Shown here in pieces: positions 1 through 12,987 of a DNA stretch of 64,000 nucleotides. Origin of the DNA: Casuarius casuarius (lineage: Eukaryota > Chordata > Aves > Casuariiformes > Casuariidae); contig PTFA01000010.1 of NCBI GenBank assembly GCA_003342895.1, positions 7,696,165 through 7,760,164 of the forward strand. The letters are read 5' to 3'. The stretch's first letter is position 1; each line of letters opens with the position of its first letter. A program made the translations under genes and the position numbers. Below the pieces are notes generated by a model. That model searched no databases and was not told the origin of the DNA. It worked only from the letters and a program-made list of their open reading frames with translations.

Positions 1-128
1 GGGGGGGGGGGGAACGACACCCCAGGAATTACTCCCACCCGCTTTTTTAGGACATGTGACTGGAACTGTGTATGAGGAACAGTTCCTTAATGTTACTGCT
101 CATCCCACCAAGCCCTACTATTCATTTC

Positions 129-175
129 AGAAGAAGAAGAAGAAGAAGAAGAAGAAGAAGAAGAAGAAAAAAAAA
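129..175. repeat. (AAG)n trinucleotide microsatellite with A-rich end
   Basis: About 14 uninterrupted AAG units followed by an A run, within the presumed 3' UTR. In the DUSP16 transcript it would be a (UUC)n tract. Confidence 0.97.
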
Positions 176-357
176 CCTTCAAAATTCATCTATTGAATTG
201 TCAATTGGCAGAAAAAGGATTCTGCAGTATTTTGACCAACCACTTATCTCTTGCACATAGCCCTAAGTATTAACCACTCCATTACAGCTTAGAAGCCAAA
301 TAGCTATCCCTCTCCCAGAAGCCAGCTTAGTAACCCAATATCAAAAATACAATCCTG

Positions 358-363
358 TTTATT
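358..363 (-). promoter_or_regulatory. Candidate polyadenylation signal AATAAA
   Basis: A second AATAAA in gene sense, about 880 nt after the stop codon. Together with 563-568 it could give alternative 3' ends; there is no transcript evidence. Confidence 0.25.
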
Positions 364-467
364 TTATATTTAAAAAGACTAGGGGAAATAGTCATAAGTC
401 TGGTTCACTTGTTGTCTTAAAAAAAGCTGCTGCTAAGCCAACTGAAACACTTGTGCGTAGACAGCTT

Positions 468-485
468 AAAAAAAAAAAAAAAAAA
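468..485. repeat. A18 homopolymer
   Basis: Eighteen A on the plus strand (U18 in the DUSP16 3' UTR). No retroposon body or target duplication was recognised beside it. Confidence 0.9.
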
Positions 486-562
486 TCAGATGTGGCTAGT
501 TGTTACTTGTTCACATTGCTTATGAACTGACTACCAGCAACTGGCAGCCATAAAGCCCTAAG

Positions 563-568
563 TTTATT
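563..568 (-). promoter_or_regulatory. Candidate polyadenylation signal AATAAA
   Basis: TTTATT on the plus strand reads AATAAA in the gene's sense, about 675 nt after the stop codon. Hexamer evidence only; such hexamers are frequent in AT-rich sequence. Confidence 0.25.
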
Positions 569-1097
569 TTTTATATTTTTGAGGTACTGGTTTTTCTCTG
601 AAGCAGCTCTCTAGCAAATCATCTAAAGCCTATCCATTAGAACAATAGTTACACCAGTATTTACATTTTTCTGAAGTCTGTTTTCAGTCCAGCCTTGCTG
701 TAACTAGTCCCTACTTCCTTTGGAATCACTCTCAGTCTCCCTTCTTACAGGGGAAAGGTCTCCCTCCAGAGGATGGCTCAGTGTCAGGGCTAAGGTGCAC
801 TGGTGAAGACTTGGGGCATGGGGAGGGGAGAATCAAACTAGCTTTGATCAGTAGAAGTGCGTCTCAGTGGAACCAGAGAAATGGTCTGATACCAAGACAG
901 CTTCCCATTTAAAACATTGAAAGGATGTGCAATCCATTGCATATAACTGCTTCATCTGCCAGGGAAAACTTGAAATGCTCTGCCCTTCTCCAGGCAAGGA
1001 GAGGAGAAAAACCCAACAGTAGACTTGGTCTCCTTGTGCAGATGCTCACTTATCATTTCTTTGCTGTATTAATCTACTCACTGCATTCACACTGAAA

Positions 1098-1139
1098 CCC
1101 CACGTTCCCCCCTCCCCCCCCCCAGCCCACACACACACT
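1098..1139. repeat. C-rich tract followed by short (CA)n
   Basis: Two long C runs broken by single T bases, then about five CA units, lying 104-145 nt past the stop codon. In the mRNA this is a G-rich plus GU-rich stretch. Confidence 0.9.
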
Positions 1140-1242
1140 TTTGTATAAAGTTTGTTCTTTTCAGCTTTACAGGGAACTCAAACACTGGGGGAGCAGCCTG
1201 GAGGGGGAAGCAATTCTGGTAAAGTCATGCAAGTCTGCTACT

Positions 1243-2419
1243 TCAAGACACTTCAATGATTTCCATGCTGCCTGAAAAGCTCGACTGACTGCCTACTTTC
1301 CCCAGTTCTTCTCTGGATCTGTTGTCTGACATGATGCTCTCCCCAAACTCCATCTGGCAGCTTCTGCGCTTAAACTGCTTTTCAAAAGAGCTTTCTTCAT
1401 GCCAGCTCCTCCTGGAGTCACCTCGATCGCCCTGCTTTGGCCTCCTGCGCACAGCACAGGCTTGGTCACAGCCCGTGGGCAGCTGACTGCAGCTGTAGGC
1501 AGAGTAAGCTGCAGTGTTCCCATAGATGGCAGAGGCAGAGTAGAAGTGCGAGGACTCAGCTGCAAAATACCAGCTGTTGGTAAGGGATGTGGCAGATGTT
1601 TGAGGAGCCAAGATGTCTGAGTGCCAGCCTTTGAGGCCCAGCCCAGCCGCAGACTTTGCCAGATGTTGCTGACTAGTGGAGAGACCAAACAGGAAGTTTG
1701 TTCGGTAGTTGTCTTCCATGCTCCCGCTCCGGTGGAGGGGGTACAAGAGTGACCGCTGCGTGGTGGTGCTACTGCTGCCTCTCCCCAGGTGTTGCCGCTT
1801 GCTCTGGCTATCCAGCTGCCAGGGGCTCTGGGGCTTCTTGGGAGGGTTTGCTTCCTCTTTATCAGGGCTGGTTTCTGGGGTCTGCTCTGAGACCTCCTGG
1901 ACAGGGGAGAACTGACACAACTTGCTGCCACCATCTAAAGCAGCTGCATGTTTGTAGTACTCCAGAGTGTCTTCGGAGGAGGCAAAGCCCTGAACGGATG
2001 CAGTCACACAGTTGCTACTTGCTGAGTAGGATACAGATTTGATATCCAAAGAAAAGGAGCGCTTCAGCCGGTTGCTGTCTTCTACCTTATCTAGGGACAC
2101 GTGGAGTCCGTTTATGCCCTGTACCAGGGGGCTGTCTTCCAAAGACGGCAAGCGTGTGCCTGGCACACTTCCGGAGTCCGTTGACTTCTGCTCCACAATC
2201 TCAGAGGTAGAGGTAATGCAGAGCTGACTGGTGGGGAGGCTGCTCTGCCCACCTTCTGGGACCAGGACGTGCTCACTGCTTTTTTCCAAATGCAGAAGTT
2301 TCAGCTTACTGATATGTCCAGGCTGACCACTCGGGTTCTTAATCTTCTTCTCAAAGTCCAAAAGCTGGCCCAGAAAGTTGAAGTTAGGAGAAATTGTTGG
2401 CCTTTTTTCTTTCACAAAT
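1243..2419 (-). CDS. DUSP16: DUSP16 last coding exon (C-terminal tail, residues ~273-664)
   Basis: This exon completes the dual-specificity phosphatase fold (RFVKEKRPTISPNFNFLGQL, residues ~273-292) and encodes the whole regulatory tail up to the stop TGA at 1245-1243. The acceptor reads CTCTTCCCAG|ATTTG, and the first base completes an Arg codon begun in the previous exon. The tail has features I know from MKP-7: the block LKRSFSLDIKSVSYSAS, the proline-directed cluster EQTPETSPDKEE (T453-P, S457-P), and the C-terminus FSGSMEIIEVS. In mammals this tail confers cytoplasmic retention and short protein half-life, and ERK phosphorylates it at Ser446. Which residue here corresponds to Ser446 was not verified. 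An open frame continuing upstream of 2419 (to 2445) is intron read-through, not a real start. A 213-codon open frame overlaps in another frame (1293-1934) and is judged a shadow. Confidence 0.97.
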
Positions 2420-5400
2420 CTGGGAAGAGTGGAAAAACAAAACAAGAATTACTTTAAAAACTTGCTGCTCAGATCTGAGATAACATTCCCAATAAGCCCT
2501 CTAGGCTTAGCGGCCTAATTTTAACTTGTCAAGATATTTGAATTCAGACTCAGCCAAGCACAGGTAACTTACAGATTGGGGGGGGGGAGGCAGCTTTTAA
2601 GCAGGATGATGCTGGGTGCTCTCAATCCTCTTTACAGTTTACTTAAAGGTGGCTAAAACAGGGGGAAAAATGCTCTTTTGATGTCTCCTTTGATGTCTAC
2701 AATGAGGTTCAAGGGAATCATTTTCCTTGTTTTACTTTATCAGCATGTATCCCTGCTACCTTAGTTTGACCAGATATAGGAGCACCTCAAGTTCCTTGTG
2801 AATAGCACTGGAGCTCTAGCAAAGGGCCTGAACCCTCCAGTACCACAGAGAACAGACTGCCTTCCCCACCACGCAAAGGGGAGAAAATCCATATTCCTTT
2901 CACCCTTCTCTTTCATGTGGTTATTGTTGAAGTTAGTGCTTCCTATCCTGTTAGGTAGATGGCTTTTGTATATGCTGACCTTGCACAGCAAATGCAGTAT
3001 CTATCATATACTGATATGATCACTGATAATGATTATAAACAAAAAGCAAAACAAAACACCTACACAGAGAGGAGCAAAGGTAGCTCAAAGTTAGTTAGTT
3101 CTCTCCAGCTCTGGCTGTGTTTAAGCCAAATAAGTAAAAAAGTCAACGTATTTTTCAGTCACATAGGAAGCAGCCTGATAAACATTCATCTGTCAACCTA
3201 AGCATGTGCTTGCATACTCTGTTGAACAGGGGTGAAATGCAATGCATGCCTGAAGTGTTTTTCTGAAGCTGGACTCTAAATGCATGAGAGAATTTAAGTA
3301 TTGGAAGTCATGTCATACACTTTAAAGTTAAATACAAAGGTATCTTTTCTACCTGTCTGATTTGCAACACAGCTAAATAAGTACTCTGCTTTTTGTGGGC
3401 TGGGGGAGGGGGGGGTGCTGCCCATGTCACTTCAAAATTCAAATCCTAAATCCCTCCTTTCTTTTTTTATTCCTGGAATTATAAAGGTATCAGACAGTAT
3501 TAACATGGGAAAAAGATCCTGAAGAACTAAATCTATTACAAACACACACAGAATGGATCACTTGGAAAATTAAATATTTTTAAAAGCAGAAAGTCTCTCT
3601 GGGGATGTGTGCAAAAGCTAAGCATGCAGTCATTAAAAACGGCATGGGAAAAATTCCTATGTGTACTTATCCATATAGTATATACCAACAGAAATGCAAG
3701 CAAGCACATGAAAGAATCAAACAAAATATACTTTTTCCAAACGATTTCAAGGATGCTTAGCTTCTTGAACACAGCACGAGCTACTCTTTTCTGCTAATTC
3801 CCTGAATAGTAGAAATAGTCAAGCTGATACTATGAACTGGAAAAATCACATGGCACAGAATGACACCAGAAGCTTCTCAATATACAAATGAAGGCATGGA
3901 AAAGGTTGAAGGAACAGGCTTTTGGAGAGGCTACCAGAACACAGGTCAGAAACAGCAGTACAACCAGAAGGATCTTGCTTTATAGTACTACTACTACAGT
4001 AACAAGTGCAACTAGCTTTGACAGGAAAAGAATGAACAAAGATTGTATCAATTCTTGTGACTGCATTGCTTACACTGGAATGAAGGCCCCCAAATTCAAT
4101 GCTAAAAGATTGAACTAAAGAATCTCTCTTGGGACTTAACATTTTTCTCCATTTGCCAACCTTTCCCTCTTCCTACTGCCAAATACAGGACATTCCCAAA
4201 TTAAAACTAACCTTGCAGGGTAGGTGGGTTCCAGAAAGTCTCCAGATCCTCCTGACAAGTTTTAAGAGTTTTAAAAACTTTGCATAACCTTCTTTATTTT
4301 AAGACATGCAGTCTTTTTCTAAATGGAGAATGTTTGTAACATTTAATTTTCATGCTTGTTTCCCTTGCGTGGTCAACTTTACAAAAGAAACAGAAGATAA
4401 AGCAATGTATTTCCTCAGACCTTTCACTCCAAGTAATGTTTAGTGTTGCCTTTCTATTTTTGTAACAAACAGTGTCAGACGAACATTTTATCTAATGCCT
4501 TTCATTAGCTCAGAAAAAATATTTTTCTTTCAAGCTTTGCCAACAAAAGATCCCAAACCAATGAGTGAAGTTTCATACGGACCATTTTCACCATAAACTG
4601 TACCAAAGAAAATATAGCAAAATATAATCTTAATTTCACAAGAGTTGTTCGGTACCTACAATGCAAAGAAAAGAGCCCAAGGATGATTAATATTTCTTAC
4701 TCAATTCAGCTTTGGTTAAGAAACAAACTAGAATTTAATGCGAAGACGTAATACAAAAAATTTAGAAGAAGCACTTATTATATATCAATGACAACTGCTT
4801 TTAACCCAATGAGATGTTCACTTAAATGTGGGTCTTTTAGAAGTGTTCAGTACTTCACAGCTCTCATCCCCAGACAACTGCAGCCTGAAATCAGATGGTC
4901 TGTTCAGTGAATCAAGCTAATCCACTGCACATTATTCATCCATATCCATAATTCATCTATACTGTCTATACAGTCATTTCCTGCATAATTGTGAGTTTTC
5001 ATCTATGCCTCTCAGTTAAGCTCGTGTCACCATATCTGTTAAAATTACCAAGCAAAACTGAGAGCAAGTGCTAGTAATATACTGTGGATGATGTCTAAAG
5101 GCAATTAGAGATGTTTGCAGCTCAGGTATTTCTTGCACACACTTTTTCTACCCATATGTAATTATATTCATTCATCAACTTAACAGAAAATGCCCCATGA
5201 AACAGAATATCAAATGCCCTCTGTCCTGCCATAATGAGTATTTTTCAGACGGCAGTAGCTGCTCCAGTGCAACTGTTCAAATTGCTTCTGAACTACACGT
5301 ATTATAGAGATACATCAGCAATACCAATTAGCTTATAAATCCCAGCAAGAAGATAGCCAACATTTACAGTGCAATATGGAAACTAAAAGCAGTTTGTTAA

Positions 5401-5617
5401 GGGAAATACAGAAACCACGGCAAATTGCAGTCAAGTCACTTGGAATGTACTAAAGTATTTACAATCCAACTACAGGAACAGCGCGATTTGAAAGGTTAAA
5501 AAGTTTTTGTTGTTGTTTTGTTCTGTTTTTGCATAAAAATTCCTGATGCTATAAACAGTTGATACTTCCAAATACTTTCTCCAAGACTTCTTGGTTGAGT
5601 TTACTGTCAAAGAAGCC

Positions 5618-5635
5618 TTTTTTTTTTTTTTTTTT
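5618..5635. repeat. T18 homopolymer
   Basis: Eighteen T on the plus strand, A18 in the transcript, within an intron. No retroposon recognised. Confidence 0.9.
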
Positions 5636-5810
5636 AAACTCCTAGACAACATTTCACCAGAAGGCACTTCTTTGAGAGTATTACCAGCTACCAACTTGAA
5701 GTCAATAGATCCTGTCTAGCATTTGTCATAAGCCTGATTATAAATATCCTCAGTTCTTTCTTCACCCTCCTCCATTCCGTTCTCTCTTGGGCTTGCGAGA
5801 TATTCTTATG

Positions 5811-5962
5811 TGCTATATATATAGATAGATATATGTATACATAGCTATATACACACATATACATATATATCTATACACACAAATGTGTGTATAGATATAT
5901 ATATAAAACATGTATACATGCACATATATATCACAAACACATTTATATGTGTATATATTTGT
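5811..5962. repeat. Compound TA/CA/TG microsatellite with internal palindrome
   Basis: An AT-rich alternating tract about 150 bp long. Inside it, 5863-5880 and 5885-5902 form a perfect 18-bp inverted repeat around a 4-nt spacer, made of mirrored ATAC/GTAT units. Confidence 0.93.
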
Positions 5963-6265
5963 ATGTATTTTTAAAGCAATTACTGCAGTTTAAATACTAT
6001 GTACTTGCCTACTCAGCGCAGATACCAACATCAGCATTCTGCAGGTGGGGAATTAGTATTAGGTGTGTGATGTCTGCATACAACCACTGATTTGTTTATG
6101 GAGGAAGCCTATGTTTAAAGCAAGACTGCCTGGAAGCCAATGGACTACAGGATAAAATAACGTGTCTGCTTCTTCCCTTGGTCATATAATCGTTTATCAC
6201 TCACCTTAAAAGAAAGCTGAGGCACAAGAATTAATGTCTTGGGAGAATGGAAATTTTGTCCTTAC

Positions 6266-6389
6266 CTGTAAGCTTCATCTAAGGACATATCCATTCTCTT
6301 CATGATATATGCAATAGCAATTGTGGCAGAGCGAGATATTCCAGCCAAACAGTGCACTAACACATGTCCATTCGATGCTTTTGCTTTTT
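6266..6389 (-). CDS. DUSP16: DUSP16 coding exon 5 (catalytic P-loop)
   Basis: This 124-bp exon encodes the cysteine-phosphatase signature VHCLAGISRSA. His244-Cys245-x5-Arg251 is the HCx5R active-site loop; Cys245 would be the nucleophile (Cys244 in human) and Arg251 binds phosphate. It continues into TIAIAYIMKRMDMSLDEAYR, the helix after the loop. The acceptor TTTGCTATGCAG|AAAAAG and donor TACAG|GTAAG are both canonical. Entry phase 1 (G|AA = Glu232) and exit phase 2 (AG|A = Arg273) match the flanking exons. The signature is intact, so the enzyme should be catalytically competent. Its known substrates in mammals are JNK and p38, dephosphorylated on the Thr and Tyr of the activation loop. Confidence 0.98.
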
Positions 6390-7070
6390 CTGCATAGCAA
6401 AGGAGTTGTCAAGTGTCAATCTCAGTAGCATTATAGCATGATGAAGAGTTTGCAAAAAACCACCGTTTTTAAAATTGTTAAAACTTCCACATTAACCACT
6501 TATTGCGGATCTCATGGAAGCTTTAAACAAAAGACACTTATTTTCTTTCACTGAACTTAATAAAGAAGCATGTGACTACACATAGGAAACACACTGCAGT
6601 TACAGCATACTGCACCTACTTTGACATGCATGTAAGCAACCATATATAGGAATCTGGGAAAGGCAATTGTTCCATCACAAATACTTGCTTTTACTTGCAT
6701 ATAAAATTAGAAACAACTTAGCCAGTTCATCCGTTTGGTTACTGCTCAAAGCTAAGGACAGGATTTGTGTATGCATAATTTGCTAATGCAGTCTACACAG
6801 GAGTGTCAGATATCTCCCCAGGCTGCCAGAAAGCGCAGTTGGGCTCTTAAAAAGTGTCTTTGTTCCATAAGTGCTGGATCACGCAGTGACAGAATCTTCC
6901 TGTTATTTTGCTTCTGTGCTTATAAAGTGATGGTGATAATATACTTAGACCCTTACAGTATTTTCATACCACCCAAAAAGCATCCAGGGCTCCTCCAGCT
7001 AAAACGGGAGACAAACACACAAAAGAGAAATTAGAAACCGTTAGAGGGACTATCTAATGTTTCTTCTTAC
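6390..7070 (-). other. DUSP16: DUSP16 intron (phase 1), 681 bp
   Basis: A short intron separating the general-acid exon from the catalytic-loop exon, with donor ATAG|GTAAG and acceptor ATGCAG. I see no repeat, RNA gene or conserved coding segment in it. Confidence 0.93.
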
Positions 7071-7230
7071 CTATAAAATCGACTGATTTATCCAACCAAG
7101 GCAAAATTTTCTCACAAAAGCTGTCATTCACAGGCACTCTCAGGAAATGGGACTCCGGAATAAAATCAGGCTTTGGACAAGTATTGCTGGCATTTAATAC
7201 ATAACCAATATCATTCTGCTGCATCAGCTC
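7071..7230 (-). CDS. DUSP16: DUSP16 coding exon 4 (phosphatase domain, general-acid region)
   Basis: A 160-bp exon starting ELMQQNDIGYVLNAS and running through FLRVPVNDSF to LDKSVDFI, residues 179-231 plus the first base of codon 232. Asp214 in VPVNDSF is the expected general acid of the dual-specificity phosphatase reaction (Asp213 in human by my numbering). The VLNASNTCPKP segment forms the core strand and turn of the domain. The acceptor is CTCCTCCACAG|GAG and the donor ATAG|GTAAGAAG. It enters in phase 0 and leaves in phase 1, matching its neighbours. The sequence is almost identical to the mammalian exon as I remember it, in contrast to the more divergent C-terminal tail. Confidence 0.98.
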
Positions 7231-10200
7231 CTGTGGAGGAGATAAAGGTTAAGACTAGAGAAGTCAAATGACACCTTGGCACACTACAAGAAGCCATGAA
7301 CAAAAAACCCATGATAAAGCTAAAAACTAAACTGAAATTCATATTTCCATCACTCTAGCTGTTTTAAGGGCATTCTTTTTGAAAAAGATTACTCCTAAGC
7401 TTTTTATTCTTCCAGCAACTTTTAATGAGATATCCAATGTGTCCAGATAACATATAGACTGCAGAGTCCATAAAAACAAAGCTAACAAAGAAGAGAAGTA
7501 ATGGTAGAATACCTTCTGTTACTATGAATCATCATTTCCAAGAGAGGCTGTTTTTTTTTTTTTCCTCCCTTCCGACCTTGGTTTAAATCCTTACCTGGCG
7601 AGGTGACAATATACCCAACCACCTCCCACAGATAGTTTGCTGACCTGAATAACACGTGTTTTCTGGATCCCATATCTAAGGTGGAAGTTACCTCATCCCA
7701 AATATGAGTGAAAAATCTGAAATGCAACTGATTCTCCTGCACTGCCAATACAACAAGAAAAACATTTAGTACAGCTGTGTGAAGTTCGTTAAAATAAACA
7801 AAATAAGTGGTACAGTCAGCATTCTCTCCACCTTTCTCTTTGGAGTATATGAGTCCATGCCCAGGCTGGGGAGAAGACTCCTGTTCCCATCACACAGTCA
7901 CCTCTTAAGGTATCTGGAACTTCCTTGTTTCTAGGACAATGTGAAAAGCTCACTGAAAATATTGAGGGAAACAGCTGAAAAGGGCTGAAGTCCTTGAATT
8001 AGATTTTTTTTTTTTTTTAAACAAAGCACTGAGTAATAACTGCAGTTTTATCAGAATTCTGCTTTGTGATGCAAGATTCAGTTGTCTGCATTTCAGTTTT
8101 CAGTCCTCCTGCATCTCAGAGATTGTTACGGGAACAAAGAGACTCAGCTATGACAGTTGACTAGGCCTTTTAAATACTTAAGGCATTAAAATATTTTTCA
8201 TGATTGCAAATAAAGACAATGCTTTATGCCAGCATGCCATACTCTGTGTAGAACAAAAGAAGCAAGTATGATGCATTAGGCACTTCATTGCTAAACCATA
8301 TGAAATGAGAAATAGAGACTGCTCTACCAACAATATCGTCTCCTATAAGCAAGCATCCTGCCACAGGAAAGCAAGTAAGCAAGTCAAAGTAACACTAATC
8401 AAACAACTGTTCTGTTTCATATATGATTTGGCATGCAGTACCACACCTGGACAGTAGTTTTGGCTAGATTTCATGCAAATTCATGTCAGAAACTAAACTG
8501 AAACATAAAATACAAAACCACAGATCTGATTTTAATCCTTTTGCCTCTATAGCAAGTTTATCAAAAAGAAAAGTTACATCAGTCCACAGAGAACAGTAGC
8601 AGGAATCAATTCTTACACTGTAGGTTTCAACTGGAGGTCTACCAGTACAAAAACATACTAATGAAGTTGAATGGTCAATTCTTCCCCATATTTATTTTTC
8701 TTGTAAGTGTAAAGATGTTTTGGGGAGGACAAACTAGAACATGGATATTTAGCTAAAGGGTCAGAACTCTGCTCTTGTTAAAATCAGAGCAGTTTAAATG
8801 AGTATTTTGTAAGTACACAGGTACACCACACGTATGATCCGGTGTGTATGTAGAAAGGATGAATACACATACCCTTCAATATAAATTGAAATCTACCCCA
8901 TATTCACTTGCAGAGGGCAATGTATAAAATCCATCCTTATTGTACTACTAAAAGTTCTCAGCAGCACTTGTAAACAGAGTTTGCATGGACCTGTGCTTGC
9001 GAGCTGAATTTGCTCCAGACAACAAAAATGACCACCACCTTTATGAGCTTCTCCAAACTTTCACCTCAAATCCCTCAAACTAGCACATGCAGAGGTGCCT
9101 AAAGATATGGTCACCTTAACCTACTGTATATACATTANCCACATAGAGATACCCATCCAAGGGGGATGGAAGATGACCAATTACTCCTAAAGCAAGTTAT
9201 CAGAAATATAAATTGCAGCAATTGTCAAAATAAGAGCTGGGTGCAGCAAAGTAGGTTTTCAGCACTACTGCTTCTTGCCCTACTAGTTTTCTAGGTCATG
9301 CTCCCACTACAGCTCAGCTCCTCTTCGTAACAACATCAGGTTCTTCTATCACCAATTCCCCCTTCTCTCTCTTCCTTCGCCTCTCCCCAACTCAAGCCTC
9401 CTTCAGCCCTGTGTGCCTTTCGCAGCCTACGCGTTCACATATCCCGGTACCACATTTAGCTATCATATACTGATACACCTAGAAGTTTAAAACCAGAGTG
9501 CTGTAAGGAAGTAGGGGAGCATTTGGGACTATCCAGAGGGGTACACGTATCGAGAAAGGGGTTCTTGGCACAGGAGACCAGTTACTGCTAGACCCACGGT
9601 ATCCAACCAGTGCAAAGGAAATCACCAGTCCTGTTGGGACTCCATGCCTCCCTGTCCTGGCCTGCACAGCTTTTCAAGTCTAGGATTCAAACTATTCAAC
9701 ATTAACTTCTGTAAAATAAATACCTACTTTAGATCACTAAGCTGAAAAACCCCTCCCCTCCCAAACCAGCTACCTATTGTCACCACTTACGGTCTTAAAG
9801 GTGAGTGACGAACAACTTAAACAGCAGGTACATGCAGAATCATGAACAGTATTAGGTATAAAAGCCACACTAACTCCATTATTCGCCACGAGAGAGGCAA
9901 CGCAGATATTGCTAACAAATGGAGCCCCATGATATGTATTTATTCAGACTATAGCACGTATTAGCTCTAAGGGGTGCTGAGAGGCTGATGAATTTAGAAG
10001 AATAGAAAAGCCCTTTTTTTTTGAGCATAAGTGCTGGTGGGCTGCACAGTCCAACCACCACAATTCCACAGTTATATAAGATTTTTGATGCGGAATTGAT
10101 TGTCCAAATGGGAATTGGAAGGTTGCAGACGCCAAGTCTGAAATTTCCGAGCCAAAAAAACACCCAAAAATGTGTTAGTGCTTGTCTTTGAGAACACAGC

Positions 10201-12987
10201 GAAAGAAAGAAGTTATGATTCCTTCTCTTCTGAGGTATCAATCATTCCCTGTGCAGCACACTAATATAATAACCATAACAGTGACTTCATTGTAATGCAC
10301 CCAAGAGGAAGAAGTGAATTATGATGGAAGGAAGATCCAGAAATCCTAATGCTAACAACTTTGTGAAAAGAAGGTAAATGCTCTTTTGTCAGCTTATTTA
10401 CATTTTATGACTTGTTTAATCTTAAAATTAATGGCGCCCTAAAACGTTATTTTGTTCCAGGAAATAAAATCCAGGTCTGGGAGGAAAAAAAAAATTAGTA
10501 GTTAAGTAGCAAACCAGAAAGTTTTACAGTTCAAATGCTGGTGTAAAACGTGAGATACAAGTAGGAGAGTCACTCAGGCACTACACAGATTTTTTTGTTA
10601 TGCTGTCTTTCAGAAAGGACACTGTCACTCCTATATAGGTTAGAACTTTGATCTTCAGATTTGTGAAAGGAAGATAGATCTATCTGTCAAAATAAGCACC
10701 CTCTTACAACGGTGTTTGATATTGGAAACCAGCACAATATTACATTAAGACCCCAAAAGTGCAACCAACTCTTCTGTTAGCCAAATAGAGTAAAATAAAA
10801 CTGGTAATGGTGAAAAAGGTTCACATTCTGCAAATATATGACTTTAGGTAAAGCAGCATTACTGATCACCAAATTATTAGAGAACATATGGAAAAAAACC
10901 CCAGGTCTTTCCTGAGGCTTTTAGTGTCTAAACACTGAAAAAAAAAAAATATAAACATTTCAAGACCAAGTATTTAAAAAGAAATTCGTAAAGCAAAAAT
11001 ATAAAGCATCTCCTAAGACTTTTTTGAAGTAATCATAGTTTCGCTAGAGAAATCAAATTGAGCATTCATGTTTGCATATGTTTCATAAATAAAATATTAT
11101 CAGCAGAGGTATAAATGGCAAATAGCATTAATATTCTTGAAAGGTCATGAATACAGACCTTCCTGCAAGACAACAAATATTTTATCTCCTCCTACTGCCC
11201 ATGCACTCAGAGACAAGCTTACAGAGATTCTGAAAGGACTAGTTCGTCTTCATAAACCATGCTGAAAATCCACCTCTTTCAATAGTTGGGTTGAACTGTA
11301 TTGCAGATGAATAGTTCTTTTTGCAGGATATTTTTGAGACATTTAAGTTTTAGGGAAGTCAATAGGAAAAATAAGGGCAACCCACAGAAAGCACGTGAAG
11401 GCAAAACATAAGGTCACACATAACTACCTTTTATAGTTCGGGGTATTTTTTCTGAAAAATTCCAGTAAGTTATTTAAAAAAAAAAAATCTGAACTTGAAC
11501 AAAAAGCTCATTCTAATCTTAACAGAAGTCATCCCCAGTAACTGACAAAGCAGCAAGGCCACTGAACCAGAGCATGCAAACTTAACCACTTACCATCTTC
11601 TTGACTTGTGTAACAGAGACAGCCCCTGCTACTTATCACTCATTTTTGTTTCTCATCCTCTTGAATATTCTGCGCTTCCCAATATTTTTATTACTATGTA
11701 CTACTTAGTGACAGAAATCCTCCTTTCTTTCCCCAATACCCTCATGTAGGATCAAGGCTTCCCAAGCAGCACACTGTGCGGAAGGGAGCGCAATGGAAAT
11801 ACCGAGGTGTCTGGTAGTATCTCTCTGCCCTTAGAACTTCTAGCTTTCTGACCTCTAGCCATAGCTAACTTTGAGATGAATCAAGAAACTGTTTAATACC
11901 AGGAAATTGGGAGTTACCAATAGCTGGGAAAACATCAAGTGGATTCTAAGAGGCAGAAATCTTTAAGTGTTGCCACGGCTTCTTTAAAGCTAATAAAGGC
12001 ACCAATATTTACGATGGAAGCCATTTCAGACTTTCCACAGGCAATTGCCAAAACTGAAGGGATCAAAAAGTTACCGAGACATGAAGTTCTATCTCAGTGC
12101 AGTGAACAAGTAACATTTTCAGAATAGGGAATCGTCTGCTATTGGTTCAAAGTAAGATGAAAAAGGTATGAGAGACAAGCAGCTCTGAAATCATAAAATG
12201 TACATTTGTCTTAGAATAGTTAAGAAACCTAAGAGGTCCTTTACTAATCTATGGCAGAATTTCCAAAGATTGACTGTTAAGGATAACACCAGGAGATAAG
12301 AATTGATTAAATTTTCTGTGGATTATATTCTATTATTTTTGTGGTTCTCCAAAGGAAAATAAGAAACACAGTAATCCTTGATCATAACTCCTCAGAACAT
12401 GTGAGGAAGTACAGAACCTGATCAACTCCTGAAAATCCTACGTTAATTCTAAATTACCTGCAGCTGCAGGGCTTCCTGCTCTGTGACAGATACATGCTGA
12501 AATAACGTCAAGATTATAAATTAGTGGGCAAGAGACACATCACCAGTTCAAAACTCTTCCTGTAGACCGCTCTGCCACACTCAGGGCTTACCAGCAGCAG
12601 TCGTGTTTATACACTCCTCCACCTCTATAATGAAATTCCTGACCACGGTTACCACTTGGATTCTTCTCCTTACTGTACTTATGCATAACATCCATTCATA
12701 GGCAGCAATTTACTGCAAGTAAGGTAAATAGCCTCTTTCATCCCTTTGGGATTATTCATTGCTTAGGAGCCACGACAGATAGACAGCACCCATGTGGAGT
12801 TTCAGCCACATTCCAAATGAAGTGGCATTGCCCTGGCCCTGGAGGAGAGTAAGGGATTCCTCCCCCCCCCACACCTCTTGTGACTAAGGATAGCACTTAC
12901 ATTCACATATTAAAACAAATGGCAATAAAAGTATCTTTCTAATATTTTACTATTTACAGCAAGGATTTTTTTTTAATTTACTTCCTG

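Larger units (their letters stand above)
1..1242 (-). other. DUSP16: DUSP16 3' UTR (may continue beyond window start)
   Basis: Everything downstream of the TGA at 1245-1243 on the minus strand is taken as 3' UTR, because the family has a long one and no acceptor or new gene intervenes. It contains a C-rich and CA tract right after the stop codon (1098-1139), an A18/T18 run (468-485) and a trinucleotide repeat (129-175). The 3' end is not resolved. The G12 at 1-12 marks the edge of the supplied sequence. Confidence 0.6.
2420..6265 (-). other. DUSP16: DUSP16 intron (phase 2) between catalytic-loop exon and last exon
   Basis: A 3846-bp intron with donor AG|GTAAG at 6265 and acceptor CCCAG at 2420. 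It is AT-rich with no conserved coding sequence that I can see. It holds a G10 run at 2578-2587, an 18-base T run at 5618-5635, and a compound TA/CA microsatellite at about 5811-5962. The short open frames here lack codon structure or recognisable motifs. Confidence 0.93.

Noticed and set aside
1293..1934. 213-codon open frame overlapping the DUSP16 last exon in another frame
   Set aside because: It lies wholly within GC-richer true coding sequence, where overlapping open frames are common. The protein has no recognised motif and there is no separate promoter or splice evidence.
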